From contig CM068590.1 in the NCBI GenBank assembly GCA_035048485.1, positions 17,343,274 through 17,407,273 of the forward strand: a stretch of 64,000 bases of DNA, written 5' to 3'. This document shows, in pieces, positions 10,343 to 20,699 of this stretch. Under the pieces are notes generated by a model. That model worked only from the letters and a program-made list of their open reading frames with translations. It was not told the DNA's origin and searched no databases. The DNA comes from Pteria penguin. Lineage: Eukaryota; Mollusca; Bivalvia; Pterioida; Pteriidae. A program made the translations under genes and the position numbers. The number at the start of each line of letters is the position of its first letter. The first letter of the stretch is position 1.

Positions 10343-11630
10343 GCAGAATCAATGATCTGTGAACAGGGATGATAAACATTTCTTTCTCAATGATTGACTT
10401 GCAGAATCAATGATCTGTGAACAGGGATGATAAACATTTCTTTCTCAATGATTGACTTGCAGAATTAATGATCTGTGAACAGGGATGATAAACATTTCTT
10501 TCTCAATGACTGACTTGCAGAATTAATGATCTGTGAACAGGGATGATAAACATTTCTTTCTCAATGATTGACTTGCAGAATCAATGATCTGTGACCAGGG
10601 ATGATAAACATTTCTTTCTCAATGATTGACTTGCAGAATCAATGATCTGTGAACAGGGATGATAAACATTTCTTTCTCAATGATTGACTTGCAGAATCAA
10701 TGATCTGTGAACAGGGATGATAAACATTTCTTTCTCAATGATTGACTTGCAGAATCAATGATCTGTGAACAGGGATGATAAACATTTCTTTCTCAATGAT
10801 TGACTTGCAGAATCAATGATCTGTGAACAGGGATGATAAACATTTCTTTCTCAATGATTGACTTGCAGAATTAATGATCTGTGAACAGGGATGATAAACA
10901 TTTCTTTCTCAATGATTGATTTGCAGAATTAATGATCTGTGAACAGGGATGATAAACATTTCTTTCTCAATGATTGACTTGCAGAATCAATGATCTGTGA
11001 ACAGGGATGATAAACATTTCTTTCTCAATGATTGACTTGCAGAATCAATGATCTGTGAACAGGGATGATAAACATTTCTTTCTCAATGATTGCCTTGCAG
11101 AATCAATGATCTGTGAACAGGGATGATAAACATTTCTTTCTCAATGATTGATTTGCAGAATCAATGATCTGTGAACAGGGATGATAAACATTTCTTTCTC
11201 AATGATTGACTTGCAGAATCAATGATCTGTGAACAGGGATGATAAACATTTCTTTCTCAATGATTGACTTGCAGAATCAATGATCTGTGAACAGGGATGA
11301 TAAACATTTCTTTCTCAATGATTGCCTTGCAGAATCAATGATCTGTGAACAGGAATGATAAACATTTCTTTCTCAATGATTGACTTGCAGAATCAATGAT
11401 CTGTGAACAGGGATGATAAACATTTCTTTCTCAATGATTGCCTTGCAGAATCAATGATCTGTGAACAGGGATGATAAACATTTCTTTCTCAATGATTGAC
11501 TTGCAGAATCAATGATCCGTGAACAGGGATGATAAACATTTCTTTCTCAATGATTGACTTGCAGAATCAATGATCTGTGACTAGGGATGATAAACATTTC
11601 TTTCTCAATGATTGACTTGCAGAATTAATG
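10343..11630 (+). repeat. 58 bp minisatellite, 22 full copies
   Basis: The unit starts 'gcagaatcaatgatctg', continues 'tgaacagggatgataaac' and ends 'ctcaatgattgactt'. Starts recur every 58 bp (10343, 10401 and so on) to a last partial copy at 11619. Variation is very low: mainly C/T in 'gaatCaatg', 'gaCtt'/'gaTtt'/'gcCtt', and single changes in 'aacagg'. No spacers lie between units, so it is not CRISPR-like. Low divergence suggests recent expansion or ongoing homogenisation. Confidence 0.95.
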
Positions 11631-11639
11631 TATTGTTTT

Positions 11640-11935
11640 ACAGATCACTTACGTTTTAACTGTATTTATTGCGAAAACGTCTTAAAAGAAAAATTACCCT
11701 AATGTAATCGAGAACATTTCTTTAAACCTCTGGATTAATATAAATGGCTGGGTGACCAATTGATTGTACGATTCTTTGAAAAGTTTTTCAAACGTCTTGC
11801 AATATAAAGGACATAAAAGGATCTGTTTTTATAGTTTACGTAATAAAGATTTCTAATCGAAAATCAGGTAGAGACGGTACATTTCTTACGGAAATGCGGC
11901 ATATTAGATAGGGGATGTGTGTCACTTAAAATATA
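11640..11935. other. non-coding stretch
   Basis: Unique-looking AT-rich sequence. No feature supported. Confidence 0.4.
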
Positions 11936-11940
11936 GATAT

Positions 11941-12116
11941 GGTTGGTTGGTTGATTGGTGTTTTACGTCGTTTTCAACAATATTTCAGTTATATCGCGAC
12001 ATGGAAGCAGGAGGTTACCAACCTCTTAAACATAGTGGCGCAACCCTGGAATCGAACCCGGATCGTCGGCGCCGCAAGCCAAGCGCTTAACTACTACACC
12101 ACGACTGTCCCCAAAA
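11941..12116 (-). mobile_element. tRNA-headed SINE, family B
   Basis: In reverse complement the head reads like a tRNA, with 'gtggtgtagtagttaagcgc' as A-box region and 'ccgggttcgattccagg' as B-box region. It is followed by a short body and a (CAACCAACCAAC)-type tail. It has no cloverleaf that would support a functional tRNA gene. Its body differs from family A SINEs in this window. Confidence 0.75.
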
Positions 12117-12129
12117 TATAGATATGAAC

Positions 12130-12290
12130 TCTATTTCTATTGATGTGTAAAGATGATGGATAAATCCAAACCGTAAGTCTAAAAATCATGAAACCAGAGG
12201 ACATACAAAATATGTCTACTTGAAGAGCATATGTGAACCCCTGTGATGGAGTGAGATCAGGTGCCCGGGGAGAGATATCATCTTCAATTG
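12130..12290 (-). mobile_element. Penelope-like clade II, 3' tail only
   Basis: This matches the 3' non-coding tails at 16014-16250 and 27510-27760: 'gatgatggataaatccaaaccgtaagtc', 'catgaaaccagaggacatac' and 'cttgaagagcatatgtgaaccc', ending in 'gtgcccggggaga'. It is a severely 5'-truncated insertion with no coding part. Confidence 0.7.
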
Positions 12291-12462
12291 ACAATTCGCT
12301 GTGGATTTTTTCCCTCTGTTTTTTGGACATTTCGTTCATTAACTTCCTCATATTCAGAATTTATGGAGTCAGTTTCTTCGATATTTTCTGTATCTCATTC
12401 ATTTGTCACTATTTCATTAATGGTGTCTTCTTCAATATCTGTTTTATTTTCTTCTATTGTTT

Positions 12463-13185
12463 TCACCATTCTTTGGGTTGTAGTTTTATAGATTCTCTTT
12501 TTATTTTAGTTTTGCTCTCTCTCCTTTCACTTTCACTGACATTATGCCCATTATTTACCTTTTCAACACAGCCGATATCCAGAGGTTGTTTTACTATGTG
12601 AATGGAGAAATAATGCTCACCATCGTTTTCGGGGTAATAACCGAGCGTAAGAAGAGGCATGTCTGCCTGATAGATATTTGTATTAGATATTATACGGTGG
12701 TATGGAACCCCTTGAGCACTATAGACAAGAAATTGCACGTTGAACTCCCTAGCCAGTGCTGTAAATGTTAAATTGTCCCCAACTGTTTCCCGTTGGGTCA
12801 TGGCCGTTAAGTAACAGTCAGTATCCCTTTAAATGAATTCGCAATAATATTCAGAGTGTAAGCTTAAATGATCAACAGATATTTTACTCAATCGGATGTC
12901 GGTTCTATGAATGCCAGTTTTCTGCAGTAATAAACTTGGGTCGAGTATTATTTTCGCTAAATGATTGTTACAGAATTGTTTCTCACTATCATGAATTGTT
13001 GAATTATCTGAGGGAGTTTTAACTATTGCTTTGATGTGTTCTCGGTGTCTGTCTCGTCGGACACATTTTTGAAAGCATTCACAAATAAAGTAATTTAGAT
13101 TTTGTGAGAAAAGAATTTGGTTTGCGAAAAAGTTCAGTGCAATGTACTTCCATACCAAAGCATTACAAAGTATCTTAAATTTCAA
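12463..13185 (-). pseudogene. OTU-like cysteine protease relic
   Basis: A minus-strand frame broken only by a TAA at 12829-12831. The downstream part has GDNLTFTALAREF, then VQFLVYSAQG, HRIIS, LTLGYYPEN and GEHYFSI. This is the arrangement of the C-terminal half of OTU deubiquitinase-type domains, with the histidine in GEHY as the catalytic base. The upstream part contains KTGIHRTDIRL and EYYCEFI, which fit the helix between the catalytic motifs. The Cys box (DGNCLF type) is not visible; the corresponding place reads DPSLLLQ. OTU domains ride in several transposon types, including animal Helitrons, but no helicase or Rep motif is nearby. Loss of the Cys box and the internal stop make activity unlikely. 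Confidence 0.6.
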
Positions 13186-13799
13186 TTCGAATGATGTTCA
13201 TGTACTTAAAGTAAAAAAAAAGGAACCGGTGATATAATTGCTATGCTTCTATACGTGAATGAAGAAATATAATTTTCAGTCTATTGTCAACGTGCGTGCC
13301 GATGTACTATATCACTACATTGATCACCTCGACATAATCTGTGAGATTTACCACCAAGAAGTTCAAAATATAGATAAACTACTCGTACAAGGAAGTAAGT
13401 AATTTGCAATGAAGGACATTGAGACTTAAATTGATACTATTCATAACTGAAAATCCCCAGATAGTCAGCAATGAAAGAACAATCCTCCCCCTTTTTATAC
13501 TTATCATATGTATGAGTTTAGTGTTGACAAATACGACTTCTGGAAGTATATTTCATGTCAAATATCGAAGAATGGTAATAAAGTATTATAAGTTACCTAG
13601 ACTTTTTGAGACCCGGTAAGGTGTGATACGAGGTGTTTGGTTAAATACCGGGTGAGGCGAAGCCGAATTTACCCCATCTCTGACCTTTACCATTGTACCA
13701 GTCTGAAACTAATTTTAAGTGGCAAAATTGTAACTACAGAATAGACAGGCACCAGACTGAAAAAGTAACTACAGGTTGTGAGGAGAGGATTTCAAATAC

Positions 13800-13957
13800 C
13801 TGTTTTTGGAATGACGAATGCTTTCAAGAGAGTTGGCCTTGTATAATTCCCCATTTACTTGCATTACGTCAATGTAAAAATGTGACAAAACTTTGTTCAA
13901 TTGCTCGCAGGTTAATTCTTCAAAATGTTGATCTTGCTTCATCTCTCGTAGATAAGC
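13800..13957 (-). pseudogene. Crypton/ZMYM-type tyrosine recombinase N-terminal exon
   Basis: An exon-like block with an acceptor (GAATGCTGCAG) at its start and a donor (AACAG|GTATTTG) at 13799. It encodes about 52 residues: FEELTCEQLNKVLSHFY, then NGELYKANSLESIRHSKNR. The pattern L..L..FY......NG..Y...SL..IR...NR is that of the N-terminal, SAM-like part of Crypton tyrosine recombinases and their domesticated ZMYM/KCTD1-related relatives. No catalytic R..H..R..Y part was found nearby, so this is probably an orphan exon left by a transposon. It lies on the same strand as, and 0.6 kb upstream of, the OTU relic. Whether they were one element cannot be told from here. Confidence 0.55.
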
Positions 13958-13979
13958 CTGCAGCATTCAATTAATAATC

Positions 13980-15530
13980 CTTCAGTCTGATTCAGTAATA
14001 CTTTGTACAGTTGATAGAATGGAAATCCCAAGTTGTAATTAATATCCTGGGGAGTTTCATTCTATAAATTCCACAAATCAACTGACCCAAAGCTTAGTTT
14101 TCATTTACATCTGATTTGAAATGTTTAATTCATTTTGTGGAATTAAATCCAATTTCATGAAGGTAAGATTATCTTAAATGTGTGTTAAGATACGTGCAAT
14201 GTTTTTATTTATTTGAGATAGGTAGGTACTATCTTCTATAAAATGCATAAGAAAATACATTTTCTTCTGTCAATTGTCGCCCACAGAAATTATCACGTCT
14301 CATTCAACATGGTTTTCAGTGGATATCGGATAAAGTCCTCTATACTTTTTAAAGATAAGGCAGTTTGATGACTTATTTTTTTTTATCTATGTGCTTACAT
14401 TCAAATAAATGTCATGTAACTAAGTTGTGTAATTTACTTTTTCACATGCCTTTATCCTCTGAATTTTTTTTATATTAAATTCAATCAGTTACGTTGCCAT
14501 GATTATGCTGTATTTCATTGTTACGTTATCTCAGAATAAGACCCACATTTTGAACCGAAAAAAATGATGATGTAATAAAACCATTAGATTGATGTGCGTA
14601 TTTTAAGAGTAAATGAACCTTTCAACGAAGTACTTAAAATACTAACAGTTCTTAACCTAGGACAGGCAAGCATTGTCATATGAAATAAGAAAAAGGAAGA
14701 AGATCTTAACAAAAGATGGTACAATGTACTAGTTTTGAATAACGCCCACACAAATTTGTACAACTCTATAAGGATGGTAATCATATGCATGTGATGTCGC
14801 TGATATTGATGTCATGAATAACATACAGGCTCATACTATGGAATTCTTTCAACAACCAAACGTAATATTATGGTAAATGTTGTCTCACCTTCGTTCAGAT
14901 TGTTTCTTTCCTTTCCTCTATGTGGTATAACATGTGCAAACCCTTCTAAGACTAAGTATACAATTGGAACTCGATTTTCGGACAGCAATTTATGGAATGA
15001 TCCAACATGAGTTCAGATGCGGAAAAATATCTAGCACACCTTTTAATTAACATGACGTAAGCTTAAATTCGGAGACAATTTATTGTGAAATGAGTATACA
15101 AATCACGTTACGCAAATATATTTGTCCTGAATATGCTAACACGCGGATTCCACACACGGTAGATAGCTTTCGGGAGCGCAGTTAATTTAATTCGTCTCAC
15201 AAAATCACAACGCAATTTTTACCTTAAAATAAACTCAGATGTCTTCTGTTTTCTTTTTCATACCAAGCCTTCTTAGCTTAGCTCTGTCCTTAGATAGATT
15301 CCTTGGTTCACTTTTCGGTCATTTTGGTTTCAACACTGCTCTACAAATATTTATATATTATGTGAATTCCAATCATTCGGCCACGAGCGTCACATAAAAA
15401 CCTATGCAAAGAAATCAATCAAATACTACCATAATAGAAATAAATGACAATCATGGAAAAACAGAAGTGATGGTGCAAAGGAGGAGTTAACATCCTTTAC
15501 ATAAATAATACAGGCATAATAGCAATTGAT
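13980..15530. other. non-coding stretch
   Basis: About 1.5 kb with only short AT-rich open frames (for example 14584-14790 minus) that show no family features. I see no repeats or RNA genes here. Confidence 0.45.
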
Positions 15531-15534
15531 ATTT

Positions 15535-15844
15535 TTAATATTCAATTAGGCTTAATCTGATTACAAATCCTGTCATGATCATAAATAGAAGAAAATAAAA
15601 CATGGCTGATAATCGTTGTCGACATTCATCATCAACATATGGATTTTCAAGTAAGTCATCCAGCAGTTGGAAAAGATGGATTTCCATTTCCTTAACCTCA
15701 TGCTGATCATTTTCCATTTTGCTTAATATTATTGATAGACTTGTCTTCAATGAGTCAATTTCATGTTGTTGATGTTCGAGATTAATATATCCATTTGTCA
15801 TATTGAAATATTCGAGTTCAACAAAAGCCATTTTTTAAAATGAG
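15535..15844 (-). pseudogene. helical family gene 4, exon B (frameshifted)
   Basis: Homologous to exon B of gene 3 along its full length, with shared NGYxNL, IDSLK, IHLFQ, ENPxV, RQxL and GFxIRL. An acceptor CCCAAG lies at 15845. Reading from there gives LILK, which aligns with LIHT of gene 3, but a surplus A in the A run at 15831-15836 shifts the frame. The longest clean frame therefore starts at ATG 15831 (98 codons). The intron to the exon A remnant would be 139 bp, close to gene 3's 119 bp. Together with the broken exon A this is a dead copy. A reinitiated 98-residue product is possible but has no support. Confidence 0.7.
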
Positions 15845-15983
15845 CTTGGGAAATAAAAACATGGCAAACGAACTTAATTCCTTTATCGGTCAGATCAGTG
15901 GTTTGATTAATACAAAATACTATCAGAATAAATTTCCCATAGTTTCGAGAAATATCTAAAGTCTACTATAATTCCTTTTTTAC

Positions 15984-16013
15984 CTGGTATTCACTTGTAG
16001 ATCTAAATGTTCA
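15984..16013 (-). pseudogene. helical family gene 4, distal end of exon A
   Basis: After the Penelope-like tail the minus strand reads a few codons ending SEYQ, then CAG|GTAAAA at 15984/15983. This is the same place and phase as the donor in gene 3 (DNQYR|GTAAGT). I interpret it as the last codons of exon A, separated from the rest by the retroelement insertion. The assignment rests on position and splice phase rather than on sequence length. Confidence 0.45.
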
Positions 16014-16704
16014 GATGATGGATAATCCAAACCGTAAGTCCGATTATTATGAAACCAGAGGACATACACAAATAGTGAAAATGAAAACCAAGTAGAAAAT
16101 AACGAAAATTGTCTACTTGAAGAGCATATGTGAACCCATATGATAGAGTGAGATCAGGTGCCCGGGGAAAGTTAGCATCTCCTGCTTGCTAGCAACACCC
16201 GTCACATATACCCAGTAGAAAGAGTCAAATCGTGTAAATTCCATATATATTTATATATGGAGAAGTCAAAGTAGGTAACCTTCTAGTATAGAAGGTGTCA
16301 AATCTGTGTACAATGATCGGAATCGGTCTCAGTCCAGAATATCTGGATAACGAGATACCATATTTAGTAATAAGAGTCTCGTAACGACCATAGAACTTCT
16401 TCAGTGACGTTGTCAGTCTAGCACATATGTAACCCTGGTTCAGTAGCTTATCTGAAAGTTGCCTAGTCCTCAGAACATTCAGAACCTCAGTCATTGTAAT
16501 TTGAACATGCTCTGGAATAAGGTATTAACTGATATATGAATACGCCGTGTGAGGGCGATGATGGAATATTGCTACTTATGAAAGGAAATTTTGTGATAGC
16601 GAAATTGAAATCGTCACGTTTGTCATAGAGTAGGCGTTCAATTGACCATTAATGTCGAAAGACAACATGATATCTAAATACGAAGTAGAATGTATTCTGC
16701 AAAT
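16014..16704 (-). mobile_element. Penelope-like clade II fragment, inserted in exon A of gene 4
   Basis: A 5'-truncated copy whose coding remnant runs from the TSYLDIM segment through a damaged middle to RLSDKLLNQGYICARL and KFYGRYETLITKY. A clade-typical 3' tail follows, with the CCCCGGGCACCTGATCTCAC motif near 16150. It matches 27510-28200 closely. The 5' junction at about 16704 abuts sequence coding for YFDALFAEY of exon A. The coding part is too short and decayed to be active. No target-site duplication could be fixed by eye. Confidence 0.75.
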
Positions 16705-16880
16705 AATGCGTCGAAGTAGACTCCTTGTTCGTCCAATGTCAATTGATAGTTCCGTCTACTTTGATATTTTTTTCGCATTCCAAAAAAATGTTTAGGCATA
16801 ACTCTTTAGATCTAAAACTAATTTTTAGCATCCGTTGCATCTTTCTGTTCCTCTTCTTTATAGATTGATGCAGTATTGTT
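16705..16880 (-). pseudogene. helical family gene 4, exon A (decayed)
   Basis: Three successive frames on the minus strand align with exon A of gene 3. First is an MQHQKEF start, then SIYKEEEQKDATDA, then KELCLNIFLECEK. After a shift in a seven-A run comes KYQSRRNYQLTLDEQ and YFDALFAEY. The conserved QSRRN and FD motifs are intact, but at least two frameshifts are needed. The exon is then cut by the Penelope-like insertion at 16704. Confidence 0.65.
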
Positions 16881-16982
16881 TGAATTCTTTCTGATGTTGC
16901 ATTTCTTTTTCCCCCTATGTTTCGGGTTTACCTACGAAGCCGTTTTCGTGCCATTTTAAAGAATAAAAAAAAATTTTTTTTA

Positions 16983-17128
16983 TCTCGTTCGAACGAGAAA
17001 CTTTCTCGTTTGAACGAGAAAAAAATCTCGTTCGAACGAGAAACTTTCTTGTTCGAACGAGAAAGTATCTCGTTCGAACGAGATACTTTCTCGTTCGAAC
17101 GAGAAAAAAATCTCGTTCGAACGAGAAA
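16983..17128. repeat. cluster of CTCGTTCGAACGAG palindromes
   Basis: About seven perfect or one-mismatch copies of a 14-16 bp palindrome, separated by short A/T spacers ('aactt', 'aaaaaa', 'aagta'). The translated EREFLFERES-like repeats over it are artefacts. This could serve as multiple transposase binding sites or extrude cruciforms. Confidence 0.85.
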
Positions 17129-17134
17129 CTTTAA

Positions 17135-17870
17135 TCAATGAATTAAGCTGTTTTGTTATTTGATAAGTGTGATTCGGAATTATTTCATTTGATACATACA
17201 ACGATACATTTATATATGCATAATTGCATATATTTCAACTACACACTTACAACACAACGTACATATTGTATGGTTATTCTAAAACACACAGCTTTTCAAT
17301 AGAAAGGAAATACTTTAGTTAAAGTATAATTTATTATATTGCGAAGAAGATGAATGCGTGGGGAAAAAAGAAAAAAAAGGGGGGGGGTGGGGGGGGGGTG
17401 GTTATTATGCCATCAGAGATATTTCTCCCTCCTCTTGAAATTATAGTATTATAATTGTTGTAAATTATGATTTATACATTTCAGAATTGAAATATAAAAT
17501 GAATGGTACTTACTGATATACAATAAAACACTTATAATTATGCATTATTATTTCATTAATGATTAATGTTAATTGGTGAGGTCACTAAACCAAGTTAATT
17601 TGATTCCAGTGGCTTAAAACATAAATATAAAAAAGGAGGAGATGAGGCTCCAAATCAAATGTTACAAACATACTTTAAATCTACCATTTGATAGACTGAA
17701 ATAATACGTATAATGTATTTCAACTAAATTCAGGCCAAACACGCCCAAATGCTCCTGCCTATGTAGTTATTTAAATGATCAAACATCCGCTATTAAAGAA
17801 ATTGTTAGAAAATATCAAAAAATTTATTGATGGACGATCTTCCATTTCTTTCTGTCGGTTAATAACATTT
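17135..17870. other. interior of foldback element, non-coding
   Basis: AT-rich sequence with a purine run 'aaaaaagggggggggtggg' at about 17367-17400. No open frame with family features. Confidence 0.4.
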
Positions 17871-17874
17871 ATCG

Positions 17875-18155
17875 TTGTTGTTGTTGTTGTTGATTATTGT
17901 TTTACGTCACTCCACGATTATTTCACGTATATGGTGACGGCATCTGCCTGATGCATTGCATACAAATTTAAACCTTTGCAATGGACCCACCCGAAGCAGT
18001 GAGGGATCTTTTACGTGCCACGCCTACCGTGACACGGGACCTCGGTTTTTACTGTCTCATCCGAAAGACAGAACACCGGTGTGCCCCGGGCGGGAGTCGA
18101 ACCCGCGACCTTTCGATCACGAGCCGAGCACCTTATCCACTAGGCCACACCGGCT
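17875..18155 (-). mobile_element. tRNA-headed SINE, family A, full length
   Basis: In reverse complement it begins with a tRNA-like head: 'gccggtgtggcctagtgg' and 'ataaggtgctcggctcgtg' (A-box region), then 'ggttcgactcccgcccgg' (B-box region). The body carries 'gaaagacagtaaaaaccgagg' equivalents and it ends with a (CAA)n tail. This is the best-preserved of at least six family A copies in the window. Frames overlapping it are not genes. Confidence 0.85.
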
Positions 18156-18364
18156 TCATTTATCATTGTAGACTATGGTATATGATATAAGTTTCTCGTT
18201 CGAACGAGATTTTTCTCTCGTTCAAACGAGAAACTATCTCGTTAGAACGAGATAAAAAAAAAATTTTTTCTTCTTTAAAATGGCACGAAAACGGCTACGT
18301 ATTTACCTGAGTAAAAAGATAAAAAGAAAAAAAAAAACCTAACATTTAAATACATTCAAGAAAA

Positions 18365-20690
18365 AAGAGGAGTTACCGGCTCAGTTATGTGGCAGAAGTC
18401 ACCATGGAGCTCTACAATACATGAATATAAATAATATAATAGAACATTTAACACATTACAAAAATATTTGATTGTAATGCAATTACGATACCGACTAAGG
18501 ACGGTCATTTAATTTGACAAAAGCCAAACAAATGGTGTGGTTAACCGGTTTACGGGCCCACCTTCCCACTCACCGTAACAGCAGAACAATCAAAAGACGT
18601 ACATTTAAAAATTTATAAATAATCCTCCATGTAAAGAACAAGGGTCAACAGGTATCGCATATTGAGAGGTCATAAAAATATACACACGTAAGGTATTGTA
18701 AAACACATAATGGTATAAAAATATATGCGACATCAACATAATAAACCGTGCTCTGCCAGTCTGAAAGCAAGCTAAGACCCTAGATCTGTAGGAGTCCCGA
18801 CTAACAGTCAGAGGGGACGAGGTTCAGGACCATGTCTCCTCTAAAAGAGGTTTGGACAAGGCCCGTCATATAGTCCCCACCGCCCTGTTAGTCAGCGTGC
18901 AACGTTCAAGTAAAAGTCTGCATAAGGCTGTAGAGGGGCCAAATACAAGACCTATAGTCTTTTGATGAAATCAATATCATATTGTCTATTTAGGAGACGT
19001 TTGACTATTTTATTACATGATAAAATAACGTTATCGGAGCCTTTTACTTTCCTTCGTTTATATACGAGATCACCGTAAAAATTAGGATGGGAAATTCCAT
19101 TGGATACATACTGTTGAAAAGAAATATTTCCAAATTTAGATAGAAGTTCTGAATAAGATCTAAAGAATTTGCCGAATGTTTTTCTTAGCTTGTGATATCT
19201 GTAACCCTGAGTTAAAAGTTTAGTAGTAATTTGTAAATTTCGTTTATGAAAGTCCAAAACATCGGTGCAGCCTCTGACAAATCGAACTAATTGAGATATA
19301 TAGATACCATATGATGGGAGTCGAGGGACATCGCCATCCAAGTAAGGGAAATTTACAATAGGAAATCCAAAATCCTCACGTTTATCATAAATATTAGTAT
19401 ATATTACGTTGTTGATAATTTTGATGTTTAAATCTAAGAAAGGTGTAGATTTATCTCAAGTATTAGCTTTATTCAATGTGAGCTCTGGTGGATATATTTC
19501 TGATATAAATTGTTCGAATTCAGGGTTATCGATAACCAAAATGTCATCCAGATATCTGCAAGTATTATTAAATTTGTTAATGAGGTCAAAACGTTTTGAT
19601 TTTTGAATAGAAACCATAAAATCCCTCTCATAACAATAAAGAAATAAATCTGCTATCAGAGGCGCGCAGTTAGTACCCATAGGAATCCCAACTATTTGTT
19701 GATATATCTTGCCATCAAATTGCACAAAAATATTATTCATGAGAAAATCTAGTGCTTTACATAATTCCTTGCAAGTCCAGTATTTATATGAAGTATATTG
19801 TTTGTTGGAAAAGAATCCGGAGTTATTGGAAGTACATATGTACGTTTTAGATTCTCTGTGAAAACACCATTGTATAAGAGACAGCAACTTGCTTTTAATC
19901 AAATCATGAGGCAGAGATGTATAAAGTGTAGAAAAATCAAATGTAGAAATTTGAGTCGTTTTGAAATTTAGCGAAAGAAGTTTGTCCATAACTTCATGAG
20001 AATTTTTAATCGACCAAAAGTAATTGATGTTACTATTATGAAATGCGACATCACAATATTTGATAATATGATCTTTTATAGCAGTTAGAGCAGACGTAAT
20101 ATGTTTCGATAGTACCGTAGTAGAGCAGTGGCTAGAATTAGATATGAAACGTGATTTATATGGACTTTTATGTAGTTTTGGGAGCCAATACATGGTTGGT
20201 AGATCAGATTTATCAGTTTTAATTTTGAAGTCGGAAATGGTCATGAGGTGATCGTGCAAGGTGCTCTCTTTTAAGGTAGGGCTTTCAACATATGTATGAG
20301 TGGAGTTTAATTCGTTTTTAAGTACTTCAATATAACATAGTTTTCAAACAACTATTATGTTATTACCTGCTTTATCAGCGGGAACAAAGACATATTTAGC
20401 ATGTAAGTCAGCTATCTTCTTTTTAATAGAATTTGTCGTCAATGTATTAGGCTGTTGAAATAAATGCGGATTTTCCGTAAAGTTCTTAATACGGATATCG
20501 ACAATTCTTAAAATCTCGAATTTCCAATCATTAAGAGCATGAACATTTACCTGTTCTTTTTTACACCAACGTTTACAATATGTAGTTAAAGCATCTTCTA
20601 TAACGTCACGGCATTTATTGAAATCTATATACAGTTGATACTTGACTTTAATATGATAACGCAATATATCTTGCTCTAAATCTCAAATAG
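18365..20690 (-). mobile_element. Penelope-like element, clade I copy 2 (longest copy)
   Basis: Inverted relative to copy 1 and nearly identical to it over their shared ~1.5 kb, including the 3' region down to 'gagttaccggctcag'. It extends about 0.8 kb further 5' than copy 1, to roughly 20690. The 3' end lies only about 65 bp from the right end of the foldback element. No GIY-YIG domain or flanking direct repeats were recognised. Confidence 0.8.
18952..20664 (-). pseudogene. Penelope-like reverse transcriptase with two nonsense codons and a frameshift
   Basis: From the 5' side, the frame encodes FVPADKAGNNIIVV, a motif typical of Penelope-like elements. It is interrupted by TGA at 20344-20346, where a VCK-like Cys codon would be expected. 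It continues with YWLPKLHKSPYKSRFI (fingers), STFDFSTLYTSLPH (first catalytic Asp region), GIPMGTNCAPL and RYLDDIL (catalytic YxDD). A second TGA lies at 19456-19458 after NKANT, at the same codon as in copy 1. A one-base deletion near 18965 relative to copy 1 turns DIEIIEKTIGL into a premature end. The first ATG-led segment of any length begins at 20259. Confidence 0.8.
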
Positions 20691-20699
20691 ATGGAACAC

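Larger units (their letters stand above)
16933..18300. mobile_element. foldback/MITE-like element with long terminal inverted repeats
   Basis: The ends are inverted copies. Left 16933-17000 and right 18300-18236 both read, inward, TACG.AGCCGTTTTCGTGCC, then ATTTTAAAGAA.AAAAA, a T run, then ATCTCGTTC. Inside each end lie clusters of the 14 bp palindrome CTCGTTCGAACGAG: about seven on the left (16983-17128) and three on the right (18193-18252). No transposase frame is present, so it would be mobilised in trans. A family A SINE lies inside near the right end. Confidence 0.75.

Noticed and set aside
10343..11630. Possible CRISPR array
   Set aside because: The units are contiguous 58 bp repeats with no unique spacers, in eukaryotic DNA.
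16917..17201. Open frames with repeated FERES/FERDT units
   Set aside because: They are the CTCGTTCGAACGAG palindrome cluster translated on both strands.
18060..18155. Possible tRNA gene on the minus strand
   Set aside because: It is the head of a SINE with several sister copies sharing the same body.
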